Below, piece by piece: positions 1 to 7,056 of a stretch of DNA of 35,228 nucleotides. This stretch comes from JAAYZQ01 sp034428935 (GTDB taxonomy: Bacteria > Chloroflexota > Anaerolineae > JAAYZQ01). Position 1 is the first letter of the stretch, and every line of letters begins with the position of its first letter. The position numbers were made by a program, and so were the translations under genes. A model generated the notes under the pieces. It was not told the origin of the DNA and made no database searches. It was given only the letters and a program-made list of their open reading frames with translations. The stretch lies in assembly GCA_034428935.1 (NCBI GenBank), contig DAOUHB010000035.1:1-35228 (forward strand), in the 5' to 3' direction.

Positions 1-507
1 CTCCGGCGCTCGCTGTTTCGCGAGAGCATCGTCTTCGAGGACGGCCTGTATCGCTTTGATTGGCAGAGCGACTACTGGTTCGACGTCGAGCAATTCGAGG
101 ACGCGCTCGAAGAGGTCCCTCAGAAGTCTGTACCGGAACAGATCGAGCACCTGGAGGCGACGCTGCGCCTCTACCGGGGCGATTACCTGGAAGGTGTCTA
201 TGCCGACTGGTGTACCCTGGAACGGGAGAGGCTCCGAGAGCGCTGCCTGCGCGCCCGGGAGTCCCTGGCGGGTCTATACGTCGACGCCGGGGACCTGCAC
301 CACGCCATCGAGCAATATCAGCAGCTCGTGGCGCAGGACCCCTACCGGGAGACGGCCCATCGTGAGCTGATGCGCTGGCACTTTCGCCTCGGCGATCGGG
401 TAGCCGCCATCCGCCAGTACCACCTCTGCAGCCAACTCTTGCGCGACGACCTGGGTCTGAGCCCTTCACCTGACACCGATGCCCTCTACCTGAAGATCAT
501 CGGTTGA
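1..507 (+). CDS. SARP/AfsR-type transcriptional regulator, C-terminal BTAD domain (5' truncated)
   Basis: The first frame is open from base 1 to a TGA at 505-507, giving 168 residues. They read as a bacterial transcriptional activator domain (BTAD): helical, TPR-like, with family-typical stretches such as LYRGDYLEGVYADW, ERLRERCLRARESLAGLY, AIEQYQQLVAQDPYRETAHR and ending in RDDLGLSPSPDTDALY. In this family the BTAD follows an OmpR-like winged helix, which would lie upstream of the window; large members also carry NTPase domains, but here the BTAD is C-terminal. Such proteins activate transcription by binding short direct repeats next to the -35 region. The repeats at 665-697, in the promoter region just downstream, are a candidate target. 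The domain call is firm; the full architecture and target are inferred. Confidence 0.88.
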   Translation, partial: LRRSLFRESIVFEDGLYRFDWQSDYWFDVEQFEDALEEVPQKSVPEQIEHLEATLRLYRGDYLEGVYADWCTLERERLRERCLRARESLAGLYVDAGDLHHAIEQYQQLVAQDPYRETAHRELMRWHFRLGDRVAAIRQYHLCSQLLRDDLGLSPSPDTDALYLKIIG

Positions 508-747
508 GACGTAGACTCCGCGTGCTCTAGCGCCGGAAGCGTGCTGCCGGCCCGGCCGGGACGGGACAGATCGTCGGATCGGTCCCTTTTTGTCGTTGGC
601 ATCTCGATATCAACTTTGTAGCCTCATCATAGCCCACAGACAGCGAAAACCGCAAAGCCAGCTCCTGGTGACTCGATTGGTGAGTGTCTTGGTGAGTAAC
701 GTCGAGTATTCTGGCGTCGACATCAATGAGGAGAAGGAGGTTCAACA
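508..747 (+). promoter_or_regulatory. Intergenic control region ahead of the small-peptide gene
   Basis: These 240 bases separate the regulator stop from the ATG at 748. I see no coding frame with convincing codon use, no tRNA and no clear terminator. The informative part is the 3' half: direct repeats at 665-697, a possible -10 at 707-712 and a very strong Shine-Dalgarno sequence (AGGAGAAGGAGG, 729-740). Confidence 0.5.
665..712 (+). promoter_or_regulatory. SARP-like direct-repeat operator with -10 box
   Basis: TGGTGA occurs at 666-671, 678-683 and 690-695, exactly 12 bp apart. The last two copies extend to TTGGTGAGT (677-685, 689-697), while the first is degenerate (CTGGTGACT). A -10-like TATTCT lies at 707-712, nine bases after the last repeat, and there is no good -35 box. 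SARP regulators are known to bind heptamer direct repeats of about one helical turn (classically 11 bp) ending about 8 bp before the -10, replacing the -35 contact. The 12-bp period departs slightly from that rule. Assignment to the regulator ending at 507 is inference from proximity. Confidence 0.55.
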
Positions 748-885
748 ATGAACAAGCTTAATCTTCTGTGGGTGCAGCACGTGACACCCGGTAACCGCAA
801 GGCTCTCTTTATCCTGTTGGCCCTGGTCGCTCTTGCTGTTGCTGGGGGCGCTCCGGGCGCATCCGGTGGCGTTGGAGGGTTGTAA
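748..885 (+). CDS. Small single-span membrane peptide, 45 aa, unknown function
   Basis: An ATG at 748, seven bases after AGGAGAAGGAGG (729-740), opens a 45-codon frame ending in TAA at 883-885. The product has a polar, basic N-terminus (MNKLNLLWVQHVTPGNRKA), one hydrophobic helix at about residues 19-35 (LFILLALVALAVAGG), and a short Gly-rich tail (GAPGASGGVGGL). It could be a membrane peptide, a signal-peptide-like precursor releasing a small pheromone, or a leader peptide. I do not recognise a family. Reality as a gene is supported by the best ribosome site in the neighbourhood and by the putative regulated promoter immediately ahead of it. Confidence 0.55.
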   Translation: MNKLNLLWVQHVTPGNRKALFILLALVALAVAGGAPGASGGVGGL

Positions 886-984
886 GCCAACTCCAGAGAG
901 GAGGCCGAAACTGCCTGCAAGAGGACCATTGCCTCTTCGATCCCTGACTCTCTGTAGGCCGCGGCTCTTTTCTACACGCAGGCT

Positions 985-1000
985 TCGGAGGATCCTCCGA
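985..1000. promoter_or_regulatory. 16-bp perfect palindrome TCGGAGGATCCTCCGA
   Basis: The sequence equals its own reverse complement over all 16 bases. It may be a dimer-bound operator or one arm of the RNA structure of the following 50 bases. No regulator can be assigned. Confidence 0.4.
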
Positions 1001-1020
1001 CAGCGGAGGAGGGCGATCGC

Positions 1021-1049
1021 CGGGGGCAGTCCCAGAGGGAGTGCCCCCG
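1021..1049 (+). terminator. Strong stem-loop in leader (attenuator-like, no U tract)
   Basis: CGGGGGCA pairs with TGCCCCCG (8 bp). After one G-G mismatch TCCC pairs with GGGA around a 3-base loop. It is very GC-rich but not followed by a T run, so it is either a factor-assisted terminator/attenuator or an mRNA stability element between the peptide gene and DUF5317. Confidence 0.4.
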
Positions 1050-1158
1050 CCGCGCTTACCCCGGGTTTCTCCCGTGCGGAGCGAACGAACGTCACGACCC
1101 GGGAAGCGGAAAGGCGGCCAGGCGCAGGCCGGGCGTGCCCTGGTACTGGTGCCGTAAC

Positions 1159-1842
1159 ATGATCCTGGCGCTGGCCGTCGTCCTGGGTTTGGGCCTGAGC
1201 CTGGCCCGCCACGGCCCGGGAGTTCTCAGCCGGATCACGGGGCTGCCGCTGCATGCAGCCTGGCTGGCACCCGTGGCCCTGGCGTTGCAGGTTCCGCTGC
1301 TGCGAGCGCCCTTTTGCCCTGTGGCGGAGGTCACGCTGCCGCAGGGGCTGTTCCTGCTCTCGCAGCTGTTCTTGCTTGCCTTTGTGTGGCATAATCGCCG
1401 GTTGGCCGGCATTCGGTTGGTCGGGGTGGGCGTTCTCTGCAATCTGCTCGTCATCTTGGCCAACGGTGGCTTCATGCCCATCTCGCCCGAGACCCTCGTC
1501 CGCATCAACCCCGGTGCCAGCCTGGAGCAGTGCACCATTGGCTATCACTATGGCTTCTCAAAGGATGTTATTCTGGTGCAAGAGAGTACCAGGCTGTGGC
1601 TCCTGTCGGACGCCCTCGTTCTCCCGGCACCCTTTCCCTGGCCCACCGCCTTTAGCCTGGGGGATCTGATTCTTGGAGCAGGGATCGTCTGGCTCTTGCA
1701 GGGTGCCCGGCCGGGGCCCGCACCCTCCGGGGCCGCGCTGGAGCACGTTTCTTCCGCCGTGTCTGGGGTTCATGGTTCAGCCAGGCGTGGCAGCCAGAAT
1801 CAGGACGCCAAGGAACGAATAGAAAGGAGATTCGTGAGATGA
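1159..1842 (+). CDS. DUF5317 family integral membrane protein
   Basis: This 227-residue, strongly hydrophobic protein has about five membrane spans. The N-terminus MILALAVVLGLGLSLARHG and the conserved core with NLLVILANGGFMPISPETL are typical of DUF5317, a family of unknown function frequent in Chloroflexota and Actinobacteria. I prefer ATG 1159 because the family begins at the first membrane helix; a GTG at 1135 would add eight residues (MPWYWCRN). Neither has a strong ribosome site. The last about 50 residues are hydrophilic and variable. The stop (1840-1842) overlaps the ATG of the next gene (ATGA), indicating translational coupling. Context suggests a role in sensing, exporting or anchoring the NHLP-type product; that is inference. 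Confidence 0.8.
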   Translation: MILALAVVLGLGLSLARHGPGVLSRITGLPLHAAWLAPVALALQVPLLRAPFCPVAEVTLPQGLFLLSQLFLLAFVWHNRRLAGIRLVGVGVLCNLLVILANGGFMPISPETLVRINPGASLEQCTIGYHYGFSKDVILVQESTRLWLLSDALVLPAPFPWPTAFSLGDLILGAGIVWLLQGARPGPAPSGAALEHVSSAVSGVHGSARRGSQNQDAKERIERRFVR

Positions 1843-2189
1843 TGCAACATAAAAGCCTCAACCAATTGTTGTGTGCCGCCACGGTCAACGGGCGCTTCCG
1901 AGAGATGCTTCTGCGAGATCCGGCACAGGCGATCGCCGCCGGCTATTTCGATCACAGCTTCTGCCTTACACCGGAAGAGCGCGACCTGGTGGTCGGGATC
2001 CAGGCCGGCAAGTTGGAAGATTTCGCTGCCCAGGTCTATCACTGGATGTCGGGCAACGGGAATGGGGCCAATGGCACCAATGGATACAACGGCCGCAACG
2101 GCAACGGCTTGAATGGCCGCAACGGCAGCGGGCAGAATGGCCACAATAGTCGACAGGAGTTGTTTGCCTCACTTACCGTGGTATCTTGA
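1839..2189 (+). CDS. Os1348/NHLP-clan small protein with Asn-Gly repeat tail (putative RiPP precursor)
   Basis: The product is 116 residues. Residues 1-70 match the pattern of Os1348-type members of the NHLP clan (nitrile-hydratase-like leader peptides): LNQLLCAATVNGRFREMLL, RDPAQAIAAGY, then CLTPEERDLVVGIQAGKLED and FAAQVYHWM. Residues 71-103 are a low-complexity tail of ten Asn-Gly dipeptides (NGNGANGTNGYNGRNG and so on), followed by a polar end (SRQELFASLTVVS). The clan supplies leader regions of ribosomal natural products, so the tail would be the core if this is a precursor; however no LanM, radical SAM, YcaO or export peptidase gene is visible here. The ATG sits eight bases after AAGGAGA (1824-1830) and overlaps the DUF5317 stop. 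A free-standing regulatory protein is the alternative. Confidence 0.72.
   Translation: MMQHKSLNQLLCAATVNGRFREMLLRDPAQAIAAGYFDHSFCLTPEERDLVVGIQAGKLEDFAAQVYHWMSGNGNGANGTNGYNGRNGNGLNGRNGSGQNGHNSRQELFASLTVVS
2055..2147 (+). repeat. In-frame (X)-Asn-Gly codon repeat
   Basis: Imperfect 6-9 bp units (AAY-GGN with an intervening codon) encode ten NG dipeptides. Codons alternate AAC/AAT and GGC/GGG/GGA, so the protein repeat is kept despite synonymous divergence, which suggests selection on the peptide rather than fresh slippage. GGCCGCAACGGC occurs twice. Confidence 0.75.
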
Positions 2190-2282
2190 TCGCCCGCTGG
2201 ATCCTGGCGAGTTGTAGGTGACAATCGGTCCTGCCGTTCCCGCTCGTTTACGTCGTACGAGTTCGTTGGGGAGTGTGCTTGC

Positions 2283-3443
2283 ATGGGCGAGAAAGCAGAA
2301 GGCCTTCTGGGTGAGGTACTGGAGAACCTGGCTGAGGGAGTGGCCATCCTCGACGACCGGGGGCGATTGATCTTTGCCAACCGTGCCCTGGCACAGCTCG
2401 TGGGCCGCAATCCTCGGGAACTGGTCGGCCTGAACTGGATGAGCCTGCACGTGCAGAAGCCGCAGGTCCTGACGTCTGAGCCGAGAGAAGGGACTGGCTA
2501 CCAGGAGAGCGCGCTCCGACACCGAAATGGGACCGCTGTGCCGGTCCTCATCAACCGCCGTGTCCTTCACGCTGCCCAGGGCGCCGTCCTGCTGACGTTC
2601 ACGGCCGTGCAGGAAACCCAGGACCGGCAGGCGCGGTTACAGCAGATGGAAGAGATGGCGCGGACCAGCCAGCACGTCTCGAGCGTGGTCCACGAGATGA
2701 AAAACTCGCTGGCCATCCTCCTGCTGCAAACCAAGCTGCTCTCAACCAGGGCCCGTTTGACCAGCGAAACGGGCGACGGCCTGGCTGTGGTGCAGGATCA
2801 GATCAGGCGCATGGCGCAGATGGTGGACAACCTGCGAACCTGTGCCGATCCCCTGGAACCTTGCCTGGAGACGGTTGACGTTAACGAGCTGATCCGGCAC
2901 ACCGTCGAGCTGCAAACTCCGCAGCTCGAAATGGACGGTATCCAGGTGACCACCGATCTGGCTGCCGACTTGCCGCCGACCCAGGCCGATCCCTGGAAGC
3001 TGCAGCAAGTTTTTGTCAACCTGATCTGCAATGCACGCCAGGCCATCCTGGCCCAGCAGGCCGGCGGCAGGCTGTACATCGCGGCCAGGGCCTACAGCGC
3101 CAACGGCGACGGCGCGTGCCGTATCCAGGTGCGTTTCGTCGACAGCGGCCCTGGAATCGCGCCAGAGCTCCTGTCTCGCATCTTTGAGCCCTTTTTCAGC
3201 ACCAAGGACCCGGCGCAGGGCATGGGTCTCGGCCTGTCCATCTGCGACGAGATCCTGCGGCGGCACCGGGGCACCATCTGGGCCGAAAACAACCCCGAAG
3301 GGGGCGCAACCATTGTCCTGGAGCTGCCCGTCGTGAACCGGAGCCGCGAAGAGCCGGTGCCCCAGGTCCGGGCGCGGTCTGGCCAACACACGGGCCTCCT
3401 GCGTCGCCCCGAAGGCGCCAGCAGCCGGGCCTGCACCGGATAG
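2283..3443 (+). CDS. Cytosolic PAS-domain sensor histidine kinase
   Basis: The product is 386 residues with no membrane span. An N-terminal PAS fold lies at about 8-110 (LAEGVAILDDRGRLIFANRAL, LRHRNGTAVPVLI). A HisKA helix follows with phospho-acceptor His137 (SSVVHEMKNSLAIL), then an HATPase_c domain: N box around Asn250 (NLICNARQA), G1 DSGPG at 287-291, F box EPFFSTK and G2 GMGLGLSI at 313-320. The architecture is the NtrB-like 'E-M/L-K/R-N' type. The last about 35 residues are Arg/Pro-rich. No response regulator is adjacent, so it is an orphan kinase here; the nearest receiver is at 16154-16540. A GGGGAG precedes the ATG. Its position 93 bp after the NHLP gene suggests it may be part of the same circuit. 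Confidence 0.92.
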   Translation: MGEKAEGLLGEVLENLAEGVAILDDRGRLIFANRALAQLVGRNPRELVGLNWMSLHVQKPQVLTSEPREGTGYQESALRHRNGTAVPVLINRRVLHAAQGAVLLTFTAVQETQDRQARLQQMEEMARTSQHVSSVVHEMKNSLAILLLQTKLLSTRARLTSETGDGLAVVQDQIRRMAQMVDNLRTCADPLEPCLETVDVNELIRHTVELQTPQLEMDGIQVTTDLAADLPPTQADPWKLQQVFVNLICNARQAILAQQAGGRLYIAARAYSANGDGACRIQVRFVDSGPGIAPELLSRIFEPFFSTKDPAQGMGLGLSICDEILRRHRGTIWAENNPEGGATIVLELPVVNRSREEPVPQVRARSGQHTGLLRRPEGASSRACTG

Positions 3444-3497
3444 CGGCTGCTCGCCCGTTCCCGGTGCTCCTGAAGCCGCGCCGGGGCAGGCCGTGCC

Positions 3498-5579
3498 TCA
3501 CCGGAACGTCACGTCGTCCACCAGGAGGCTGCTGAGCAGGCTGCTGTCGGTTTCGACCTCGATGCCCAGGTCCACCGTCTGCCCGGCATATGCCGCAAGG
3601 GAGACGGTGTGCTCCCTCCAACCCCCCGTGTTGTTACTCTGGCACAGGTAGTATTGGTGCACCACAGCGCCGTTGATGCGCACCCGGGCGACGTCGCCAG
3701 CACAAGTGTCTTCGGAACCTATCCAATGCCAGTAGGAGAGGGACGGCGTGCCGGCCGGCACGGTCACCCGCTGCTGAATCAACCCAGTCTCGAGGTGGTC
3801 GCCGCCCAACCAGGCAAGCCAGCTTCCGCTGTGGGCTTGCACGCCCGGCTCATCCTCGGTGACGATGAGATCCCAGGAATGGGTCGAGCTTTCCTGCCAG
3901 AGCTCGGGTCCCAGCTCGAAGTCGCCGTTGCGGAGCGGAATCGGGGCGTAAGAGTCCGATCTTTCTACGAGGGGCAAGAACTGGCGGTGGTCCATGGTAA
4001 CCAGGGGCAAGGTCTCGATGCGGTAGCTGCGCGGTTGGCAATGGGAGGGATTGTCCTCTGTTTGAGCCTGGTTCGTCAGTACGGCGACAACGCTGCTGCA
4101 GCCGCTGGGGTTGTAGCTGGCCAAAGAGGTCGACCCGCCGCTGCCGGCAACCTGGGGAAAGGGAGTGATGACGAGGGCTGCACCGGTGTCGCACACCACG
4201 CTGCCCCGCAGTTGGCCGCCGGAAGCCTCGTTTCGAAGGGTCACCCTGTACGGGAGGGTGCCGGTGGGCAGGCCGACCCAGTTCAGACTGTAATTGTCGG
4301 CCAGGCTGCCGTTGTAGCTGCTGCCAATGCTCGCCACTGCGCCGTGGACGGCCGTCGGGCCGGCGGTGGCGACGTAGGCGCTTCCTTCCTCAAAGCAGTA
4401 GGGCAGCGCGTACCCGCCGGCACACATCTTGTTGAACTTGACGGCGATGGCGTAGGCGTGGTAGGCATCGGCCAGGGTGGTGCCCTTGTTTACCAGGGCG
4501 CCGTTCAACGCCGAGAGCATGTTGCTCGTGGTGCTCTGGCTGGTCGTCTCCCAGAAGTCCTGCAGGATCTGTTCGCCCCCGCCGGCGGTCCCGCAGCCAT
4601 AGGGCTCGGTGAGGCCGCGGAACGTGATCCAGTAGTCATAGACGGAGTGGGGATCGTCGGGATCGTACTCGCCCATGCACGTCGCAAAGCTGGGCCAGAG
4701 GTAAAAGTAGTTGTCGTTGGCCGCGTCAAAGACCTCGTCCTCCATCCAGGTCGAGCTGGCCTCGGCGAAGGAGAGATCGGGCGCGTTGGAACCAGTAATG
4801 GCCCCGTAGCCGAACTGGATGGAGTGGTTGAACTCGTGGGCCACGGTGGCCTGCATGGCATGCAACGGGGTGCCGCCAAAGTCGCTGTAATCGCGGTTCA
4901 GCACCATGCAGGTGGCGTATGCGTCCTGATCGTTCCAGGGCGTGTTGGGGTTGTTGCCCACCAGGCCGGCGTGGGTGCCCCCGGTGGACACGTAGCCGTA
5001 CAGGCCCCATTCCAGGGTGTCGATGCGCACGTGGTAGAGGTTGCCTGGCGGCGGATTCGACGTCGATACCGGCGGCGCCGCCCAGCCAAAGCTGATGACC
5101 TCCGTAGTCCAGGCGGTGTCCAGGGTGCTGGCATACGAGTCGATGCTCAGGCCGCCGCCGATGGTCCCGTACTGGATGTGAAAGTAGGAGGTGTTGCGAA
5201 TGTTGGGCAGAGATGCGACCGAATCGTCGCACGTTCCGGCCAGGAGGGCCTCGATCTCGGCGCGCTCCGGGCCGGCAGCCATGGCCCTGGTCGCGGTGCG
5301 CAGGCGCAGCAGGGGGAGGGTTCCGTCCCAGGGAACCGGGCTGCGATAGCGTTCGGGAAGCTTGTCGGGGGCCCTCAGGGCATAGGCCAGGTATAGCTGG
5401 GCGGTCTCGTAGGCGATCTCGCCCCGCTCCCGGGCGGCCTCGATCAGCTCGGCAGTGTTCAGCCCATCTCGCCACTCTCGGGGCTGCGACCCGGCTTGCG
5501 TCACGGGGACGATCCCCGCGGCCAACAGTGCGACGAATAGAACGATCCTGGGAACGATCTTGAGGGCCGGTGGTTTCAT
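3498..5579 (-). CDS. Secreted zinc metallopeptidase (HExxH, MXAN_6640-like) with C-terminal adhesion-type domain
   Basis: The product is 693 residues. A signal peptide spans about 1-29 (RIVLFVALLAAGIVPVTQAG). The catalytic region carries H248-E-F-N-H252 (ATVAHEFNHSIQFGY), and FAEASSTWMEDEV about 20 residues later supplies a Glu third ligand (Glu273 or Glu280). This arrangement resembles the MXAN_6640 / immune-inhibitor-A-like metallopeptidases. Many Cys and Tyr/Trp/Gly-rich stretches fit an extracellular protein. The C-terminal about 150 residues (NGDFELGPELWQESS to LLVDDVTFR) form a jelly-roll module common on secreted proteins of this phylum. AGGAGAAAGG precedes the ATG. It is transcribed alone, convergent with the kinase gene. 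Substrate is unknown; scavenging of protein outside the cell is a reasonable guess. Confidence 0.82.
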   Translation of the reverse strand: MKPPALKIVPRIVLFVALLAAGIVPVTQAGSQPREWRDGLNTAELIEAARERGEIAYETAQLYLAYALRAPDKLPERYRSPVPWDGTLPLLRLRTATRAMAAGPERAEIEALLAGTCDDSVASLPNIRNTSYFHIQYGTIGGGLSIDSYASTLDTAWTTEVISFGWAAPPVSTSNPPPGNLYHVRIDTLEWGLYGYVSTGGTHAGLVGNNPNTPWNDQDAYATCMVLNRDYSDFGGTPLHAMQATVAHEFNHSIQFGYGAITGSNAPDLSFAEASSTWMEDEVFDAANDNYFYLWPSFATCMGEYDPDDPHSVYDYWITFRGLTEPYGCGTAGGGEQILQDFWETTSQSTTSNMLSALNGALVNKGTTLADAYHAYAIAVKFNKMCAGGYALPYCFEEGSAYVATAGPTAVHGAVASIGSSYNGSLADNYSLNWVGLPTGTLPYRVTLRNEASGGQLRGSVVCDTGAALVITPFPQVAGSGGSTSLASYNPSGCSSVVAVLTNQAQTEDNPSHCQPRSYRIETLPLVTMDHRQFLPLVERSDSYAPIPLRNGDFELGPELWQESSTHSWDLIVTEDEPGVQAHSGSWLAWLGGDHLETGLIQQRVTVPAGTPSLSYWHWIGSEDTCAGDVARVRINGAVVHQYYLCQSNNTGGWREHTVSLAAYAGQTVDLGIEVETDSSLLSSLLVDDVTFR

Positions 5580-5653
5580 GTTCCTTTCTCCTCTTTGGTA
5601 TAGACCCAGCGATGGGTTGAGGATGGTTCTGTTGGACGGTGCGCTACAGAATA

Positions 5654-5683
5654 AGAATGAGCCGCACGTCTGCGGCTCATTCT
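5654..5683 (-). terminator. 13-bp perfect stem-loop downstream of arsM
   Basis: AGAATGAGCCGCA (5654-5666) and its exact complement (5671-5683) flank a 4-base loop. Reading the - strand it falls 58 bases after the arsM stop and ahead of the peptidase gene. A T-rich but interrupted tail (TATTCT) follows, so it is probably the arsM terminator. Confidence 0.6.
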
Positions 5684-5741
5684 ACTCTCCATTGCGGAAA
5701 AATGCAAACCCGGCCCGGGGGCCAAGGGTGTTGCTGCCCAC

Positions 5742-6650
5742 TCAGGGCTTGCGGGCTCTAACCTTGACGCTGGCGATCTTGCGGCCGAGGTCCGCGGGCG
5801 ACACGCCCGCTTCGGCCAGGAGTGCGGATGCCTCCGCCTCGGCCGCGGGGCGTCCATCCTCACCCGCGAGCAGCTCCATGGCCTGCTCGGCCTCGGCCTG
5901 GGCATAGTCCCGCGAGATGACCTCCACATCCTCAAAGGCGGCAGCCCGGATCTTGGCCAGGTAGACTTTTTCGTCCAGGGCCCCGGCAACGCAGCCGGCC
6001 CACGCGTCGAGGCGGCTGCGGATGGCCGGCGGCAGATCCCCATCCACGACAATGTCCGAGATGCTCATGCGTCCACCGGGACGCAGGACGCGATAGACCT
6101 CCTGGAACACCGCGTCTTTGTCGGGCGCGAGGTTGACCACACAGTTCGAAATGATGACGTCCACCGAGGCGTCGGGCAGGGGGATGTCCTCTATCTCGCC
6201 GAGACGAAACTCAACGTTCGTGGCCCCCACCTTCTTGGCATTTGCCTGGGCCAGCCGGATCATGTCCGGCGTCATGTCCAGCCCGATGACCCTCCCCTGG
6301 GGACCGACCAGGCGGGCGGCCAGGAAGCAGTCGATCCCGCCGCCGGAGCCAAGGTCGAGGACGACTTCGCCCGGCTGTAGCTCGGCCACGGCGATAGGGT
6401 TGCCGCAGCCCAGAGATGCCTGGGTCACGGTCTCGGGCAGGCCACCCACCTCGTCGGCCGAGTAAAAGCGCTCGGCCCCGCACGTGGCCTCTGATTCCAG
6501 CTTTTGCGGGCCGCAGCAGCTCGAGCCCCGCCCTGAGCCACAGCAGCCTCCCCTTGCCGGCTGGCCGCCAAACTGCCGCGCCACCCCGCCGTATGCCTCT
6601 CGCACGGCCTCCTTGATCTCGGCCGCACTCGCGATATTCGCCTCGCTCAT
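5742..6650 (-). CDS. arsM: Arsenite S-adenosylmethionine methyltransferase
   Basis: The product is 302 residues. It transfers methyl groups from SAM to As(III), giving methylated, partly volatile arsenicals. The SAM site is VLDLGSGGGIDCFLAAR (97-113), with GLDMTPDMI next. The three Cys that bind arsenite in characterised ArsM are present: Cys82 in GCGNP, Cys170 in IISNCVVNL and Cys220 in AWAGCVAGAL. The N-terminus adds paired Cys (36-37, 45-46) and Cys57, as in many bacterial ArsM. It lies 74 bp downstream of arsR on the same strand, and an inverted repeat in that gap may add local control. The As(III)-methylation call is firm on the cysteine pattern. Confidence 0.95.
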   Translation of the reverse strand: MSEANIASAAEIKEAVREAYGGVARQFGGQPARGGCCGSGRGSSCCGPQKLESEATCGAERFYSADEVGGLPETVTQASLGCGNPIAVAELQPGEVVLDLGSGGGIDCFLAARLVGPQGRVIGLDMTPDMIRLAQANAKKVGATNVEFRLGEIEDIPLPDASVDVIISNCVVNLAPDKDAVFQEVYRVLRPGGRMSISDIVVDGDLPPAIRSRLDAWAGCVAGALDEKVYLAKIRAAAFEDVEVISRDYAQAEAEQAMELLAGEDGRPAAEAEASALLAEAGVSPADLGRKIASVKVRARKP

Positions 6651-6681
6651 AAGAGTCTCCGCCTTTCGATATATATATATT

Positions 6682-6701
6682 TGAATATGTCGATGTATTC
6701 A
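6682..6701. promoter_or_regulatory. Inverted repeat ahead of arsM (possible ArsR site)
   Basis: TGAATA-TG-TCGA-TG-TATTCA is a 20-bp near-perfect palindrome in an AT-rich island (including an ATATATATATAT run) between arsR and arsM. ArsR/SmtB proteins bind AT-rich imperfect palindromes of this size. It resembles the site at 7033-7056 only loosely. Confidence 0.45.
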
Positions 6702-6724
6702 CGCAAAAAAAGAGCCGGCTATCA

Positions 6725-7012
6725 CTATGTCTCGCACACGCCCTGGGCGTCAAACTTGTTGATGAGCAAGCCACAGCACTGCACGACGTTTTCGTGGTCG
6801 GTGGCATAAAAGACCTGCTTGCCCTCGCGGCGGCTGGTCACCAGGCCCATTTGCTTCAGAACGTTCAGGTGGTGGGAGATGGTTGGCTGAGAGACGCCAA
6901 AGGCAGCGACGATGTCGTTGACCGGCATCTCTTTTTCCAGCAGCATCTGCAAGATCTGCTGCCGCGTATCATCGGCCAGCGCCTTGCAGAACTCGACGCA
7001 ATCGATGGTCAC
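6725..7012 (-). CDS. arsR: ArsR/SmtB-family metalloregulatory repressor
   Basis: The product is 95 residues, the usual length for the family. The winged helix is clear: KALADDTRQQILQMLL, then MPVNDIVAAFGVSQPTISHH as the recognition helix and GLVTSRREGKQVFYA as the wing. The canonical ELCVC metal site is absent. Candidate As(III) ligands are Cys5 and Cys9 near the N-terminus and Cys79, Cys80 and Cys93 near the C-terminus. The start is a GTG (7012) ten bases after GGAGG. It is first in an arsR-arsM operon, with a promoter and an overlapping operator just upstream, so autorepression relieved by arsenite is the likely logic. Confidence 0.92.
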   Translation of the reverse strand: MTIDCVEFCKALADDTRQQILQMLLEKEMPVNDIVAAFGVSQPTISHHLNVLKQMGLVTSRREGKQVFYATDHENVVQCCGLLINKFDAQGVCET

Positions 7013-7032
7013 AACGGCTCAACCTCCAAGTC

Positions 7033-7056
7033 ATAGACATTTATCAATGTGTCTAT
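7033..7056 (-). promoter_or_regulatory. Putative ArsR operator
   Basis: ATAGACA (7033-7039) and TGTCTAT (7050-7056) form a 7-bp perfect inverted repeat around an AT-rich 10-base centre. It lies immediately downstream of the arsR -10 box and covers the expected transcription start, as expected for a repressor site. Confidence 0.65.

Larger units (their letters stand above)
886..1158 (+). promoter_or_regulatory. Structured spacer between the small peptide and DUF5317 genes
   Basis: This spacer of about 270 bases shows no convincing gene. The 109-codon + frame crossing it (833-1162) has Arg-rich, shadow-like composition. The spacer contains a 16-bp perfect palindrome (985-1000), the 10-bp palindrome GGCGATCGCC (1012-1021) and a strong hairpin (1021-1049). 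These could attenuate or process the transcript between the peptide gene and the downstream membrane/NHLP genes. Confidence 0.4.

Noticed and set aside
833..1162. A 109-codon + frame between the small peptide and DUF5317
   Set aside because: It overlaps the peptide gene out of frame, is Arg/Pro-rich, and spans palindromes; no ribosome site.
3609..5396. A 595-codon + strand open frame
   Set aside because: It lies antisense to the metallopeptidase gene, whose signal peptide, HEFNH motif, domain order and ribosome site are all clear. The + product is Val/Gly/Ala-rich with no motif: a high-GC shadow.
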